From Ceratopteris richardii (Eukaryota > Streptophyta > Polypodiopsida > Polypodiales > Pteridaceae), in the NCBI GenBank assembly GCA_020310875.1, contig CM035414.1, positions 197,985,641-198,049,640 of the forward strand: 64,000 bases of DNA, in the 5' to 3' direction. Each line of letters begins with the position of its first letter. Position 1 is the stretch's first letter. The position numbers were made by a program, and so were the translations under genes. Under the pieces are notes generated by a model. The model made no database searches. It was given only the letters and a program-made list of their open reading frames with translations, and had not been told where the DNA came from. Below, one piece after another: positions 23,405 through 34,619 of this stretch.

Positions 23405-23896
23405 CTATGGTAGAGCAATCACAACAAAATCCATGAGGAATCGACAACCTTGTACTGACATGTGTACCTTCTCAATGATGCCAAGGGGCATAACACGATG
23501 CTGATCTGCTAATGTGACAGTGAAGGGTGCCCCCTTGGTTAGGTTTAGTTTGAGATTCTTCATTGTAAAATCAAGCATCAGATTGATACCAGAGCCTCCA
23601 TCTATAATGACACCAGTCAGACCTTCATCGTTTATGATTACAGATAGCCTTGAGCTTTGATAGTCTACCAAGGGTGCGGGCAGAAAGTCAACCATGAAAC
23701 CATCTACACTCGGTGGTGGGCTTAAGTAGGCCAAGTGTATAACTTTCAATAAATCACTTCTTACTTTTGAATCCATTTTTATCAGTTGGTACAAACTAAC
23801 CTTGTGATGGATACCTTTGAAGATTTCCTCAATCTTAACCTCTTGTGTGTCTTCCTGAGAGCTTGCAGGTTGGTCCTTAAGGGAAGTAATCACCAT
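23405..23896 (-). pseudogene. Gypsy D aspartic protease
   Basis: Retropepsin-like domain with IIDGGSGINLM as the catalytic DGGSG motif, preceded by VDYQSSRLSVII and followed by LADQHRVMPLGIIEKVHMSV, the usual flap-to-core pattern. In frame with gag and RT but isolated by stops. Confidence 0.82.
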
Positions 23897-23929
23897 ATCA
23901 TAAGCTCCTTCAACATCTGCTTGGCCCTT

Positions 23930-25417
23930 TCAACCAACCTTCTTTTCCTCATCTCTATTTTTGAGTCCCTGTTGTTCCTCTCTACTGGTTGCCGCTTGCT
24001 TGGCTCTGGTCATCATGGGCACAGAAGAAGATGAAACAGCATAAGACTTAGTAGTCATACCTTCGACTTGTGGGGAGACTGCAATCATGTGAATTGGACC
24101 AGGGCGGCTTCTTGGGCAATCTCTCGTATAGTGATCTTTTGCACTGGACAATGATGATAGGGAGGTGCACCTTCTGGGAGAGAACACCTGTTCTCTATAT
24201 GGCCATACTCACCACAGCGATAATCATCAGTGGTCTATTATATCTAGGCCAAGTTAGATGGGTCTCTTCTCTATTAGATGCATTTGAACTACTAGCATAA
24301 TACGAATCAAGAACAGGAGGGTTCTATGTTGTTGTACTCCCTTGAGGTAGTAGCAGTCTCTTGCTTCATGATTATCCTTGCCAGAGAATTGACAACTCAC
24401 CTTGTTAGGACAATTAACATTGGAATGTCCACTCTTGCTACATTTTGTACACCAAATCTGCTTTTGTATGTCCTGTGTAGTCGGCAAATCTTCTAACTCA
24501 CGATGAAGTTGAGATACTTTATCAACATTGTGACGCGGTGGGAGTGGCATGACCTTCTCTTCTTGTTGACTCTGCTGCATTCTTAAGGCTTCCAACTCCT
24601 TCCTGAGTTTCCCAATAGGATCTAAGTGTGATGCATAATTGGATTGAGTATCTCCTTCAAAATGTAGCCTAGCTTCCTCAATGTGTGCTGCAACTGCAAC
24701 AAAATCATCCAGTGTTGCATCCAATCTAAGAGATTCGTGAAGCTTCTACTGAGATGACTTGGGCAAAGCTTTCTCTATCCATTTTTTAACCAAGAAATCA
24801 CTTTGAGGATGTGGCAGACGTGAAACAAGTGCTTTTGTCCTAGTGTGAAGTTTGTGAAAGGATTCACCTGTTCTCAGCTTTAGATTCTCTAGCTGATCTA
24901 GAGCTCTTTCTGAGGAGTCACTTGGTCTGAATGTCTGCAAGAATGCCATCTTCTGTACCTCCCATGTAGTGAAGTGGCCATCTGCATATTGACTATACCA
25001 TTTTTCGGAAAGGCCTTCCAATGTAGATGGAAAGAGAACATGCACTGCGTCCTCTCGATCTTGCAGACCTCGTACGCGGCATAAGGAAATGAATCTCCTT
25101 ATGTGATCATCTGCATCCTCATAGGCCAACCCCTTAAAAGTAGGGAACTTGATATTCAACCGAGAGAGTAAATGAGAAAGATCCTCCATTGGCACTAGTG
25201 CTTCTTCTGAAGTCTCTAAGGAAAAATCTAATGTCCTCCTTAGCTTCTCTTTTGAGAGTGGGGTTGAAGCCAATTCAATGGACAAATTTAAGGGTAGTGG
25301 GGCACTCGCCGAAGGTAGAGCTGACTTCTTGATGCTCCTTTCTACATGAAGAGGTTCTCTATCTACTTGAGTGTGGGTCACGTACCCACTCACAAGATGC
25401 AAAAAAAAAAGAAACAA
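23930..25417 (-). pseudogene. Gypsy D gag
   Basis: 24746-25417 is the capsid (retrotrans_gag type): FPTFKGLAYEDADDHIRRF, then FPSTLEGLSEKWYSQY and the ENLKLRTGESFHKL block. After one stop at 24746, the same frame continues (24254-24724) with zinc-knuckle-like CTKCSKSGHSNVNC. 23930-24187 continues the tail. A second knuckle-like stretch (RCGEYGHIENRC) lies near 24200 in another frame, marking a small indel. Confidence 0.82.
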
Positions 25418-25469
25418 TGTGACACAACTCTATAATGCACTAATTACCTCACACAAAAATGCAAGTTTC

Positions 25470-25487
25470 CCATTGGGCATGCCAAAC
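25470..25487 (-). promoter_or_regulatory. Probable primer-binding site of gypsy D
   Basis: Minus strand next to the 5' LTR reads GTTTGGCATGCCCAATGG. Position is right for a primer site; it does not match tRNA-Met and the tRNA is not identified. Confidence 0.35.
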
Positions 25488-26727
25488 TGTAGAGGGGGTA
25501 ACCGGGTCTATACTTCAAGTACTCCTTCTACTCAAGGGAGGTTCTCCTTAGGGAAGTGTACCCTGTTACATGATTGTGTGAGGTACTACTTGAAAAGATA
25601 AATCGAGAAACAGGTGGAGTGTTACAAAGATGCCGAAAAGGCCAATTTGACCAAGATTGAAAAATTTGCACTAATACACAAAAGATAAACCTGTTAACAG
25701 TGCAAAGGGTCTAATCACTCCAAAGATGAACTAGGACATCTCAACATAGAGCAGGTATACAAACACAGAGAAGGTATACAATAGTATGAGTCATCAGCAT
25801 GAATGCTATGAAAAAAATCTAGCTTACAAGTGACTATCCCATTATATCCAATCTCACTTTCATGTCGGTTGCCCCCAACTCTGAAGCTCTCACTCCGTAT
25901 AATCTCCAACAGAGAAGCCTCTTCAACAGTGGGCAAAATCACACTAATGAGTAGAGAATAATCAAGGAGTAGCCTGATGAGAACACTCTCATAATACCAT
26001 AGTAACACAATAAGACCCAAATTGACAAAAGCTGGAGTTAGAGAGACAATAGTGAGTGTACCTTTCAACTTCCTAAATCTCTATATGCCCTTCGGAATGG
26101 ATCCTTCACTAACATATATCTCTGACCGTTTGTCCCCCCAAACAAGTGCAAACTTCTTCTTATATAGATCTCGAGGCCAAGAGAGTGGTTTCCACCGATT
26201 ACAATCATTTATTGTACCATGACCCTTCACTGCACATGTGCAAGCCAAGAGAGTGGCTTCCATCCAAACCATCGTTTACTGCACCATCACTTATCACTGC
26301 ACACGCGCCAATCTAGTTTGACAAAAGTGGAGGGAGAGTTGCCTAATTCTGGATGTGGTCCAATTCTGTTATTGATAGCCAACTCACTAAAAAGTGCTTG
26401 AAGACTTCGTAGGCCTTGAATGCTACACTCTTTTTTTTCAACATTTCATTTTACAACGTTAAGTATCTCCACAATTCTGATAGCGACTTGATTCTCGCAC
26501 CGAGGAAGAATTTTGAAGGATGAATTTTGGAGGTTGAAATTTGAAGGCTGAATTTTGAGGGACAAATTTTGAGGGCTGAAATTTGAAGAATGAATTTTTT
26601 CTCACCGATAAAGATGAAATGAGGGAGAATCTCGAGCAGTGAACTCTCAAGGATGAAAAGAGGTGGTGCTAGGATTTTTTTTCTTTTTTGGTCTGGCATA
26701 ATCAAGATGAAATCTTGCTCGATTAGA
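25488..26727 (-). repeat. 5' LTR of gypsy D
   Basis: Starts TGTAGAGGGGGTAACC. The end at 26727 is set by the target duplication GCTTC. The last 60 or so bases align poorly with the left LTR, so that part could be a later change. Confidence 0.78.
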
Positions 26728-27614
26728 GCTTCATATCTTCCACCGTTGATGAAGATTTGACCACATTTGCGTGACTCATTTTTGACAAAACAAAGATCCC
26801 TCCTCTATGCTCACCTTCTAAAGTAGACTTGTTGTCTTTGTGTGATAAGATCTTACAATGATCTCTCTCAAATACAAATTTTAAACCATCACTTAAAAAT
26901 GCAGATATAGATAGCAGATTCTTTTTCATTTAAGGTACATATAAAACATCTGAAATCTGAAAATTACCACCTTCTCTTGACTTTAGGGTTACTATACCTA
27001 GTCCCACAACATCTGCAATATAACTCTTCTACCTGAAGAATAGGAAAGAGAAGAAAACACATCTCTGAACCTGTCATATGCTTTCTAGCACCCGAGTCAA
27101 ATATCCAAGGACTTGCTGAAAGAAATTGTAAAGCTGCGTGATCAAAAGCTTCTTCCTCAATGGTGATATGTGCATAAGAATCACCTTGAGATTTCCCTTT
27201 TTTATGATCTTTTGCAACATTACCTGATGCCTTTTTCTTTTCTGTTGCAATCCTTTTATGACATGCTACTTTTAAATGTCTAGGTTTCCTGCAGTAAAAA
27301 CGTATTACTTCCTTCTTCTTAGAAGAATTCTCTTTAGATGTAGTAGAAACAGAATCTGAAGTAAAAGGTGAGAGGGACCTACTTTCCTTCTTGGATTGTT
27401 TTTCCTTCTTGTCCTTCTTCTTCTTCTTTTTACCCTTTGATGAAGATGAAAGTGCTTCTTCATTCTCTTCCATTCCCTTCATCTGATATTCATCTTGAAG
27501 TAACAAGAACTCTAGCTCTTCAAATGTAACCTCTCTATCTCTTGTGGTAAGGGTAAGAGTGGTTATGAAAGACCGATATGAGATAGGAAGTGAATTAATC
27601 AGTGTATTTACCAT
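26728..27614 (-). pseudogene. Copia C gag C-terminus and protease
   Basis: 26964-27614 has a gag tail with Lys/Ser-rich tract, a degenerate zinc knuckle (FYCRKPRHLKVAC, first Cys lost) and the protease motif WIFDSGARKHMTGS. 26728-26929 continues with KNLLSISAFLSDG and STVEDMKL, the stretch before GAG-pre-integrase. The gypsy D insertion cuts the reading after VEDMKL. Confidence 0.85.
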
Positions 27615-27765
27615 TTCTTCATCTAATATCTCAACTCCTACATTTTAGAAGTTGATCTCTCAAGTCAACGAGTCTCCTAATGTGGGTTTGAATTGACTCA
27701 CCAGCTTTCATCCTTGTATTTGCTAGTTGTCTCCTCAAGTGAGCTTTCCTAGCAGGATTTTTGCT

Positions 27766-28176
27766 CTAAAAAAGATTCTCAAGCTTCAACCAAGCTTGTA
27801 TAGAACTTTTGCAAGATTTGATTGGTGGTAGAATATGCTTTTTAACACTCATTACTATGAATGAAAGTGCTAAAGCATCTCTAACATCCCACCTTGCCTG
27901 ATCTTCAGTAGGAGGAACTATAGGTAAAGACCTACATGTGATTCTGGATGTCCAAGTGGTTACCTCTTCTTTAGTTGGTTGTGTAATAGTAATTTCAGTA
28001 CCTCTTGAAGCTGCTGTGGCTCCTTCTTTGCCTTTTCGTCTTGGTCTTGTTAAGGATCCATTGATGATACTCCATAAATCGTTTGTCACTAAAATATTCA
28101 TCATCATGAAACTCCACATGGGATAATTAGAAGATCCATCCAACTTGTCTTCAATCTCAATTCTAGTTTCACTCAT
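27766..28176 (-). pseudogene. Copia C gag N-terminus
   Basis: Starts MSETRIEIEDKLDGSSNYPMW, the typical copia gag opening, and carries a WDVRDALALSFIVMSV capsid block. A frameshift around 27650-27760 separates it from the rest of gag. It begins about 40 bp after the primer-binding site. Confidence 0.85.
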
Positions 28177-28202
28177 CTTAACTAAGTGTGTATGTCAATT
28201 AT

Positions 28203-28214
28203 GCTCTGATACCA
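28203..28214 (-). promoter_or_regulatory. Primer-binding site of copia C
   Basis: Minus strand is exactly TGGTATCAGAGC (initiator tRNA-Met), two bases from the 5' LTR. Confidence 0.92.
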
Positions 28215-28216
28215 AG

Positions 28217-29169
28217 TGTTGGAATTTGGGGCCCCAAGATCTTTGCAAACTAAAAACTTTTTAGCATACACACTTAATTAATTAAATTTATAAGTGAGAG
28301 ATAGAAAGAAAGAGATCTTGAGACAAGGATATAGAATGTAAGCCAAAGCTTACTCACTAAATAATAGATGTCCAAATTACAACATGGGAGTACTACTCAA
28401 CCATATAAAGTGGTGCACACACTAATGGAAGAATATCCAAGAAGATGATGATACAAAATTTAGATTATGTTGAAATAATCTAAGTGCGTGTGAAGTGAAC
28501 AAGCAACGAAGCTAACCTTGTTCTCACAAAATAATGTAACAAAATTGTAAATCAACCAACCCTAATTTTGAGATTAGGGTAGAGAAACCCTAAAAACAAA
28601 ATATAAAGTTAACTCACAAAAGATAGTTACCACCACCTTGTAGAAGACTTCTTGGTCCAAGAGAGTAGCCTCTCCTTCACCAAATCTCCACCTCCAAAGC
28701 TTCAAAACCTTCAAAATCTAGCTTAAGATCTTTGAGTGATTATCACACAATGAGCCAAGGCTCTCTTTATGTAGTTTGTGTACTCCAATGAAAAGTAATA
28801 AAAAAAAATCCATAATCGATATAGAAAAAACTACGAACATGCGCACATCAAAATTCGTAAAAAAATGTGATACACCAAAAATAAAAAATCTTCATCGTTG
28901 AATCGTTGCCATAAAAAACGGCTTTTGGGAAAAGCTTATGCTCTTGATGATGCTGGACGTGGGGATTGAACCCACATGGATTCCTTGGAAGGCAATTACT
29001 CTACCCACATCACCTACAAGCTTCTCTTCAAAGGTTCGTTGAATTCTATTTATTACTATAGAGGCAAAACTAGGTAGATGCTTCGAGAATGTCCCAGCAT
29101 AGCCACGGTGCAGAACATCTTTTGGAGAGTATGAAAAGATAATTGGACCATTGAACATTTACTTCAACA
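28217..29169 (-). repeat. 5' LTR of copia C (953 bp)
   Basis: TGTTGGAA..TTCAACA. CAATT overlaps its right end (29168-29172) and precedes the left LTR (14612-14616), but the register is off by two bases, so a target duplication is not proven. Confidence 0.92.
28959..29022 (-). other. tRNA-like sequence in the copia C 5' LTR
   Basis: Minus strand shows a D-arm-like TAGGTGATGTGGGTAGAGTA, then an anticodon arm (ATTGC, loop CTTCCAA, GGAAT, complement 28980-28996) whose loop would have anticodon TCC with T33 and A37. It ends with a perfect T arm GTGGG-TTCAATC-CCCAC (complement 28959-28975) followed by GTCCAGCA. The expected 5' acceptor strand is absent. It looks like a tRNA-derived module built into the LTR and could act as an internal pol III promoter; that role is inference. 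Confidence 0.6.
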
Positions 29170-29699
29170 ATTCCCTAGGGTTTATACAAGCTTTAATATG
29201 AGTCTGATCTTCTTAGCCATGGCTTCCACATCCAAAATTCCAATTTCACTCACCTCCTTAGGCGTGCAAATAACCAGTTTCATTATAGGCATTCCTCTCT
29301 AGTTGGGGTTACCTATCGATAGAAAGTTCTATCAATTTTGTTCATCTAATTATTTCAACATTGGTTGGTTTCAAATAATTAAGAAAATAGATGATGGAGA
29401 AAAGTAAGAATGTATTGATCACCATCGTTCTATACACAATATTCAACTGAAAGATTTTCTCGTATTAAAGTTTCAAGTCCAATTTAGTGAGAAACCTGCC
29501 CCACTTCTATCTCAAAGAGTTCAAAATACCCAATGGAATACCCAAGCACATGACCACTTCAAAGGAAACCAGTCTTGGTAACATTGTTCATGGATAAACT
29601 AGAGAGGCGATTAGCATGTGGTTCATGAGGCAGATTTGGATGAAACATTTCGAATATTGAAGTAGACCAGAAGATGCATGTACATTCAAATATTAGGGA

Positions 29700-30566
29700 T
29701 ACTTCCTACCTCGTTTTGAATCAAGGCATTAATTTCATCCACAAACATTCATAGCACCATTTGGTCTTGTCTAAAGGAGGCACAAGGCATCTCATATTAT
29801 TTTCATTTAGCTTTATTCTCAAGAAGAAAGCTAAGCGATGCACAAAAATTTCAAATAGCAAGGAGCCAAAGGGGGAACACTTCCTTATGGACCTTATGGA
29901 CCTTAATAGGCTTAAAACCCTTACCTTTAATATAAACGCAGAATGATGTATTTCCAAATGGAGAGAAAATGGCTCTCACATACTTATGGTTGAAAAAAAG
30001 GTCCTCAAGTGATTACAAAATGAAGTACAAGTCAAGCCTACCAAAACCCTTTTAAATATTGATTTTCAGAAATGCCAAGTAGCAATGTAGGTGATAGAGG
30101 TGAGCCAATGCATCACCAGATAACAAAAAATCATCCAAATAAACCCTCATAAACATAGTTAAGTAGGGAGAAAAGATTTCCTACATGCATAATTGAAAGG
30201 TGTTGGGAGCAGTGCGGAGATCGAACCACATCACCGTACAAGCATATATGGCCCGATTCATATTAAACGTAATCTTTGGAATATCCATTTCAGCCATGCG
30301 CACCTAATTGTAGCCACTATGACCATCAAGAAAAGAATACATTTCTCATCTAGCAACATCATCTAGCATGGTATCGAGGAAGGGAAGTGGAAATGGATCA
30401 GGCACCATCGCCGCATTCAACATCCGGTAATGCACACAAATGTGTAATTGCTTGTTTTCCTTAGGGACAATGACAATAGGAGAGATCCATTCAGCATGCT
30501 TGATGGGAACAACATCACACGGTGTTGGTGGATACGAGGGTCCAATCCTTTCATGTCGCGATAATC
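29700..30566 (-). pseudogene. Gypsy G reverse transcriptase
   Basis: Translated pieces read AEWISPIVIVPKENKQLH, PDPFPLPFLDTMLD, YSFLDGHSGYN with the first catalytic Asp, and MRVYLDDFLLSGDALAH with the YLDD active site at about 30130-30180. TGA and TAG codons interrupt near 30320-30340. 29720-29957 looks like the degraded stretch after the active site. Confidence 0.8.
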
Positions 30567-31085
30567 CTAGGAGAATACATCAGCAAATTCCTTCCGCAAG
30601 TGTAGTAAATCATCTTGAAAAGTTTCTGGTAACCTAGCCTTAAGCTTGACTATATGCGGATTAGCCTCATCTCCTAAATTACAAGTGATTAGTTGATCTT
30701 CTAGGACATAAAAATATCGGGGCATGGAGATATCCTCAAAAGGATGGAGTAACTGCTCCAAATTAGTGGCATCCACAACTTGATCCGTAATTGGTTCCAA
30801 TCTTTTCGTAAGGGGAACTACCGTACAAGAGGCCAGAGTCCAATTATCCAGGATGGATTGTAAATCAATGGTACCCAACACTAACAAATCCTTTTTAGCA
30901 TTTAGGAAAGATTCTTCTTTGTCATCTGAATGTCCATCCAACATATGCATGGGTTCGGCCGCGTAAGGTTGAGCATGAAGGTCACATGACTTCATATGAT
31001 CCAAGGGTACCACATATTTTTGGTTATTGCTTTTGAAAATAAGTTCGTGTGGAGACAAAGCCTGTAACACTTTTGCTTGTTTCAA
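30567..31085 (-). pseudogene. Gypsy G protease-RT connecting region
   Basis: Open 172-residue frame ending RLPETFQDDLLHLRKEFADVFS, the stretch that usually comes just before gypsy RT. No enzyme domain in the rest. Confidence 0.65.
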
Positions 31086-31244
31086 CTAGGGCCTCTCAAA
31101 TATTAAGTTGTAATCCACACCTGAGTCAGGTAATTCCAAAACAACAAAAGTCATTTTGAACATGACTCCCTATAGGGTAATGGGTATCTCACGCACCAAA
31201 CCCAGTAGATGTACCCTAAATTGATTAGCCATTCTTACAAAAAA

Positions 31245-31598
31245 CTAGACAGGTTCAATCTGAGTCCATCCTAACCTTTTATAGAGTGCAATTGTAGGAA
31301 TATTAACACTTGAGCCTCCGTCAATTAATACTTGTGTAATTTTATGGTTTTTATACCATACCATAAATAAAGGAACATCATGGTCCACTGTAGAATCAAG
31401 TTCCGGATTGATGATTGTTGTAGCAGGTGTACACGAAGATCTTGGACTGATTTGGTATTGAAATTGTTGTCGCATACGAGGCACAAAGGCTAACAGTTGC
31501 CCCAACGGTATCGTAATAGATGCTTTCAATAAAATATTCCACACATAATCAAGATTTGAGGTACTTGGTATTAAGTCTGATGTGTCCTCTAGTGACAA
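31245..31598 (-). pseudogene. Gypsy G aspartic protease
   Basis: Shows VLIDGGSSVNI, the catalytic DGGSS motif, preceded by MVWYKNHKITQ and followed by ALYKRLGWTQIEPV. This is the retropepsin pattern of plant gypsy elements. Stops close the frame on both sides. Confidence 0.78.
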
Positions 31599-31875
31599 TT
31601 GGAGCAGATTCCTATCTTCTGGTGGTGTATTCTATTCTGCTTGCTAGACTACCGGTACCGGATCCGGAAAAATAGTTGGATCATGACTTGCCCACCTACT
31701 AGCTTTAGTAAACATTCTCTATCCTTCTCGAATGCTTGGCTAAAAAATCTCAGTAGCTAGTTGCAACTTCTTACCAGACCATGTTTGAACTGCTTCTACT
31801 TGGGTATCTACCGCTTAAATATATACCATGTTTGCCATTGGATGCTGTCGTCTTTCCTTCGCTTATCATATTTGG

Positions 31876-31917
31876 ATGCTTCCTTGCAATATCTGCATAT
31901 ATGTCCAATTTCACCAC
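31876..31917 (-). pseudogene. Gypsy G gag zinc knuckle
   Basis: Minus strand encodes CYFCGEIGHICRYC, a full CX2CX4HX4C knuckle used for RNA binding. It lies in a different frame from the surrounding open stretch, so an indel is nearby. Confidence 0.75.
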
Positions 31918-32214
31918 AAAAATAGCATCTTGGTGGTGGAAGAGATGCAAGTTCACCCGATTGGACCCAATTCCAATGGGTCTATCCAAAATTGTTTGGT
32001 CGTGGTCCTCGGCAGTTTTTGTAACTTTGACAAGGGGTATTTCTCATTGTTTGGTCGTGGTCCTTGATAGTTTTTATAACTTTGATAAGGGGTATTTCTC
32101 AAATGTGCTCCTATATTATGGCATTTATGGTCGGTCTGGTCTGCACTTTGGAGTTATATGGACAAGTTTCAGTGGAATGACTCACCGTATTACAAATAGC
32201 ATAGTACATTTGAT

Positions 32215-33000
32215 TTAATGCACACATTGAAGTGGTATATCTTGAGGTCTATATTTAGTGCAATAAACGTGTTTCCGTGGGTCATCATTCGTGCTCTTGG
32301 AAGCCTTTAGCCAATCCAAATCTTCAATAAAACCACCAACCTTATGCTCCAACTGTAATGCCATAGCAATAACTGAATCCAAGGTCATGCCACCCACACA
32401 TCGTATAATCATAACTTGTTTGAGTTGGGGGTCTTATCGATAGAGAACCATTGGGTAATCACATCATCCAATAGATTAGCATGCATTGGTGGCAACTGCC
32501 ATAGATGAGTGCGGAATAAAGTTGCATACTCTTGCACACTCTGATGTGCATTTTGTCTATTGTTTTGTAAATAATCAAAGATTTCAACCGCATTTTTTTA
32601 AATTGAAAATGTTGTAAAAAGGTATTCATAACATGGTCAAATTGATCGAAATGATTAATATCATATTCAGTTAACTAGCGAGCAACTTCATTAACAAGGC
32701 TAGATTGGAACACTATAGCCTTATATGCCGGATCCGCTGGATAGTTGAGTACAACATAACTAATTTCAAAAGTACCAACATGGGCATCTTGATCATCACC
32801 TAGAAATCCACCCAATTTCCTATATGTAGCTCCATTAAGTACCGGCCATGGGGGTATAATCTGTTGCTACTGTTGTTGATGTTATTGTTATTGTTGTTGG
32901 TGTTGCTCTTGTTGTTGTTGGTGTTCCTGTTAATGTTGTAGCTACATACTACTCATGTTGTTTAAATCAAGAGGAAGTATCGCTTTAGAATGATTTGAAC
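32215..33000 (-). pseudogene. Gypsy G gag capsid remains
   Basis: Decayed capsid text: a poly-Gln tract coded at 32870-32940, then YRKLGGFLGDDQDAHVGTF, and VVLNYPADPAYKAIVFQSS, which resembles the start of retrotrans_gag capsids. Several stops and frameshifts. Confidence 0.6.
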
Positions 33001-33240
33001 AACTTGATCCTGATTATTGCTGGGTCATATCACCACCTTGCAAATTCTCGAGTAGTATGATATCATTGAGTTAATAAAACACGTCTAAATTCAACTGCCA
33101 TTCCTCGCATTTTGCATCTAAGATGAACTTTTCACCAGAACTTTCATCAACCAATACACTAGTTTCAGTGAAATCAAAACCAAAAATGGAGTTGTCATCA
33201 GAATTCACCAAACTCTCACTGAAATCAGCGACAACTCAAC

Positions 33241-33450
33241 TTACCATACTTTCAGCAGATGAGGTTGGTTCCACTTCTGGTATACTCTGTAATCCTTGAA
33301 CCAGAAAATACTGAGGTGGCACTCCAGTAGCCCATATATCCCTCTTTCCTTCCCATGATTATACTTCACCATTACCAACTGGAGGTGTTCCCAATGCGCT
33401 AGGAACTTTCCAGGGATGCATATCACTTTTGTACTTCGGGTAAGAACCAT
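33241..33450 (-). other. Unassigned minus frame next to the G/E junction
   Basis: 69-residue open frame without a recognisable domain. It is probably the leader or start of gypsy G gag. It ends where CACTA E homology begins. Confidence 0.3.
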
Positions 33451-33459
33451 ATAGGCTTT

Positions 33460-34236
33460 GCTAAGCCTTCTCTGAATGCATCACGAGCCTCGGATCGTCG
33501 ATGCGACAGGACCTCACGTGCAGTGTGCAGAATCCACTATGAACTGACAATCGACTATCCATCGGCAGGTCGGAACTCTTGGTAAATCGTCTGTGTGATA
33601 TAATTCTTCCGATCTTTATCCTGTTCACTCCATTTCAGCATGATGGAGTGTCCAAACTGGATGGAGCAAAGCTGTCATATGCGTGCATGCATTGCTTTGC
33701 CAGCCGCATCCATCACCGGAGCTCCATCTCGGATATTATACACCTTGGAGTCATCATGGTCATGAGCATCCCAAGGTGTACGTGGTGTACTGCGTGGCGT
33801 ACCTACATCTGAGGTACTCGTCCTAGGAGTAGAAGTGGACTGCCTCCACAACAACCGCCTCCTCCGCCTCCAGACCTACCTGTAGATCCACTCCTAGAAC
33901 CTCCTGCTCCAGAGCATGACCTCGATCTACGTGACGGGCCAGACCCTGTATCGCGCTGAGGTTTCAAACACACACGTCTATTAGTAGACACAGTGCGAGA
34001 TGGCTGCAAAGATGGTCGTGGTGGTCTCGAAGGCTGAGGTCGGTGAGAGTGACACTGGCAGGAGTGACACCGGTGGGAGTGAGGCCAGCGAGAGTGAAGC
34101 TGGCAGGAGTAAGGCCGCCAGGAGCGATCCAATACTGTGATGCAGCAGCCTTATACGCAGGAGGGACCTGAGAGATGAACTCCAAAAACTGCTCCTTTGT
34201 CATGGAGTGTGGATTGACTGGAGGACTGTCTCCCAT
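33460..34236 (-). pseudogene. CACTA E second gene (TNP1/Transposase_24-like), partial
   Basis: Starts MGDSPPVNPHSMTKEQFLEF at 34236. A Pro/Thr/Gly-rich repeat (LTPAS, GVTPAS) follows, then a frameshift, then a Ser/Arg/Gly-rich stretch (SRSCSGAGGSRSGSTGRSGG) and TPRSTPRTPWDAHDHD. The region to 33460 matches the Transposase_24-like part of element F, including an SSEWILHTAREV-like block around 33500. Later exons are missing at the breakpoint. The second CACTA product is thought to bind the subterminal repeats. Confidence 0.7.
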
Positions 34237-34619
34237 CGTGCTCTGTAATAAAAGAACTAAAATAATTAGCATGCGATGAGAAAAATAATATAGGGAATAA
34301 ACAAAAAAAAAACAAAAATTAGTACGTACAATTGTTTTATTCAAAAGTACTCTATTCTAGAATCCTCTTGAAGATCCGATGCACCGAGAATATCAATCTC
34401 TATATTGATGGCTTCTAAATCGCTTGCTATGTTGGTTTCCTCCTGATCATCGTCTATTGCTTCGTCTTCTCGAACAATGACCTCTTCTTCAATGACCTCT
34501 TCATCTCAAACAATGATCTCTTCCTTCTCAGCTATTGAATGAATCTCTGAGTCCACTAGAGAGATGGACTTTCTTCTACATCTATGTTTTCAAAAATTTA
34601 TCTACTACGTGGAGCGACT

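Larger units (their letters stand above)
18244..26727 (-). mobile_element. Ty3/gypsy LTR retrotransposon D nested in copia C
   Basis: Minus-strand element with order gag, protease, reverse transcriptase, RNase H, integrase, which is the gypsy order. Both LTRs start TGTAGAGGGGGTAACCGGGT. GCTTC at 18239-18243 and at 26728-26732 flanks it as a five-base target duplication in the copia C coding region. Gag, protease and RT are mostly in one frame but carry stops. RNase H and integrase lie in other frames. The inner edge of the left LTR is uncertain (about 19700-19760). Confidence 0.9.
14617..29169 (-). mobile_element. Ty1/copia retrotransposon C, split by gypsy D
   Basis: A second copia family. 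Its LTRs (920 and 953 bp) share TGTTGGAA..TTCAACA ends and lie 14.5 kb apart because gypsy D is inserted at 18244. Removing D leaves a minus-strand element of about 6.1 kb with gag and protease to the right of D and integrase, reverse transcriptase and RNase H to the left. The reading ..VEDMKL right of D continues as KLWHERFGHIS left of it, which proves the split. All domains carry stops or frameshifts, so it is older than B. Confidence 0.92.
29170..33455 (-). mobile_element. Decayed Ty3/gypsy element G
   Basis: Minus-strand gypsy relic with gag on the right, then zinc knuckle, protease and reverse transcriptase. Relics of the late RT follow to about 29700. RNase H, integrase and LTRs are not recognised. 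It is lightly conserved, with frequent stops. It is bounded on the left by copia C and on the right by an abrupt switch to CACTA E sequence. Confidence 0.78.

Noticed and set aside
28959..29022. Functional tRNA-Gly gene
   Set aside because: T and anticodon arms look fair, but the acceptor stem has no partner and the sequence is part of an LTR found twice.
14612..29172. CAATT as target duplication of copia C
   Set aside because: The right copy overlaps the last two bases of the LTR, so the register does not fit a clean duplication.
33803..34132. Arg/Ser/Gly-rich frame as a separate gene
   Set aside because: It is partly the true and partly a shifted frame of the second CACTA gene and is matched by element F.
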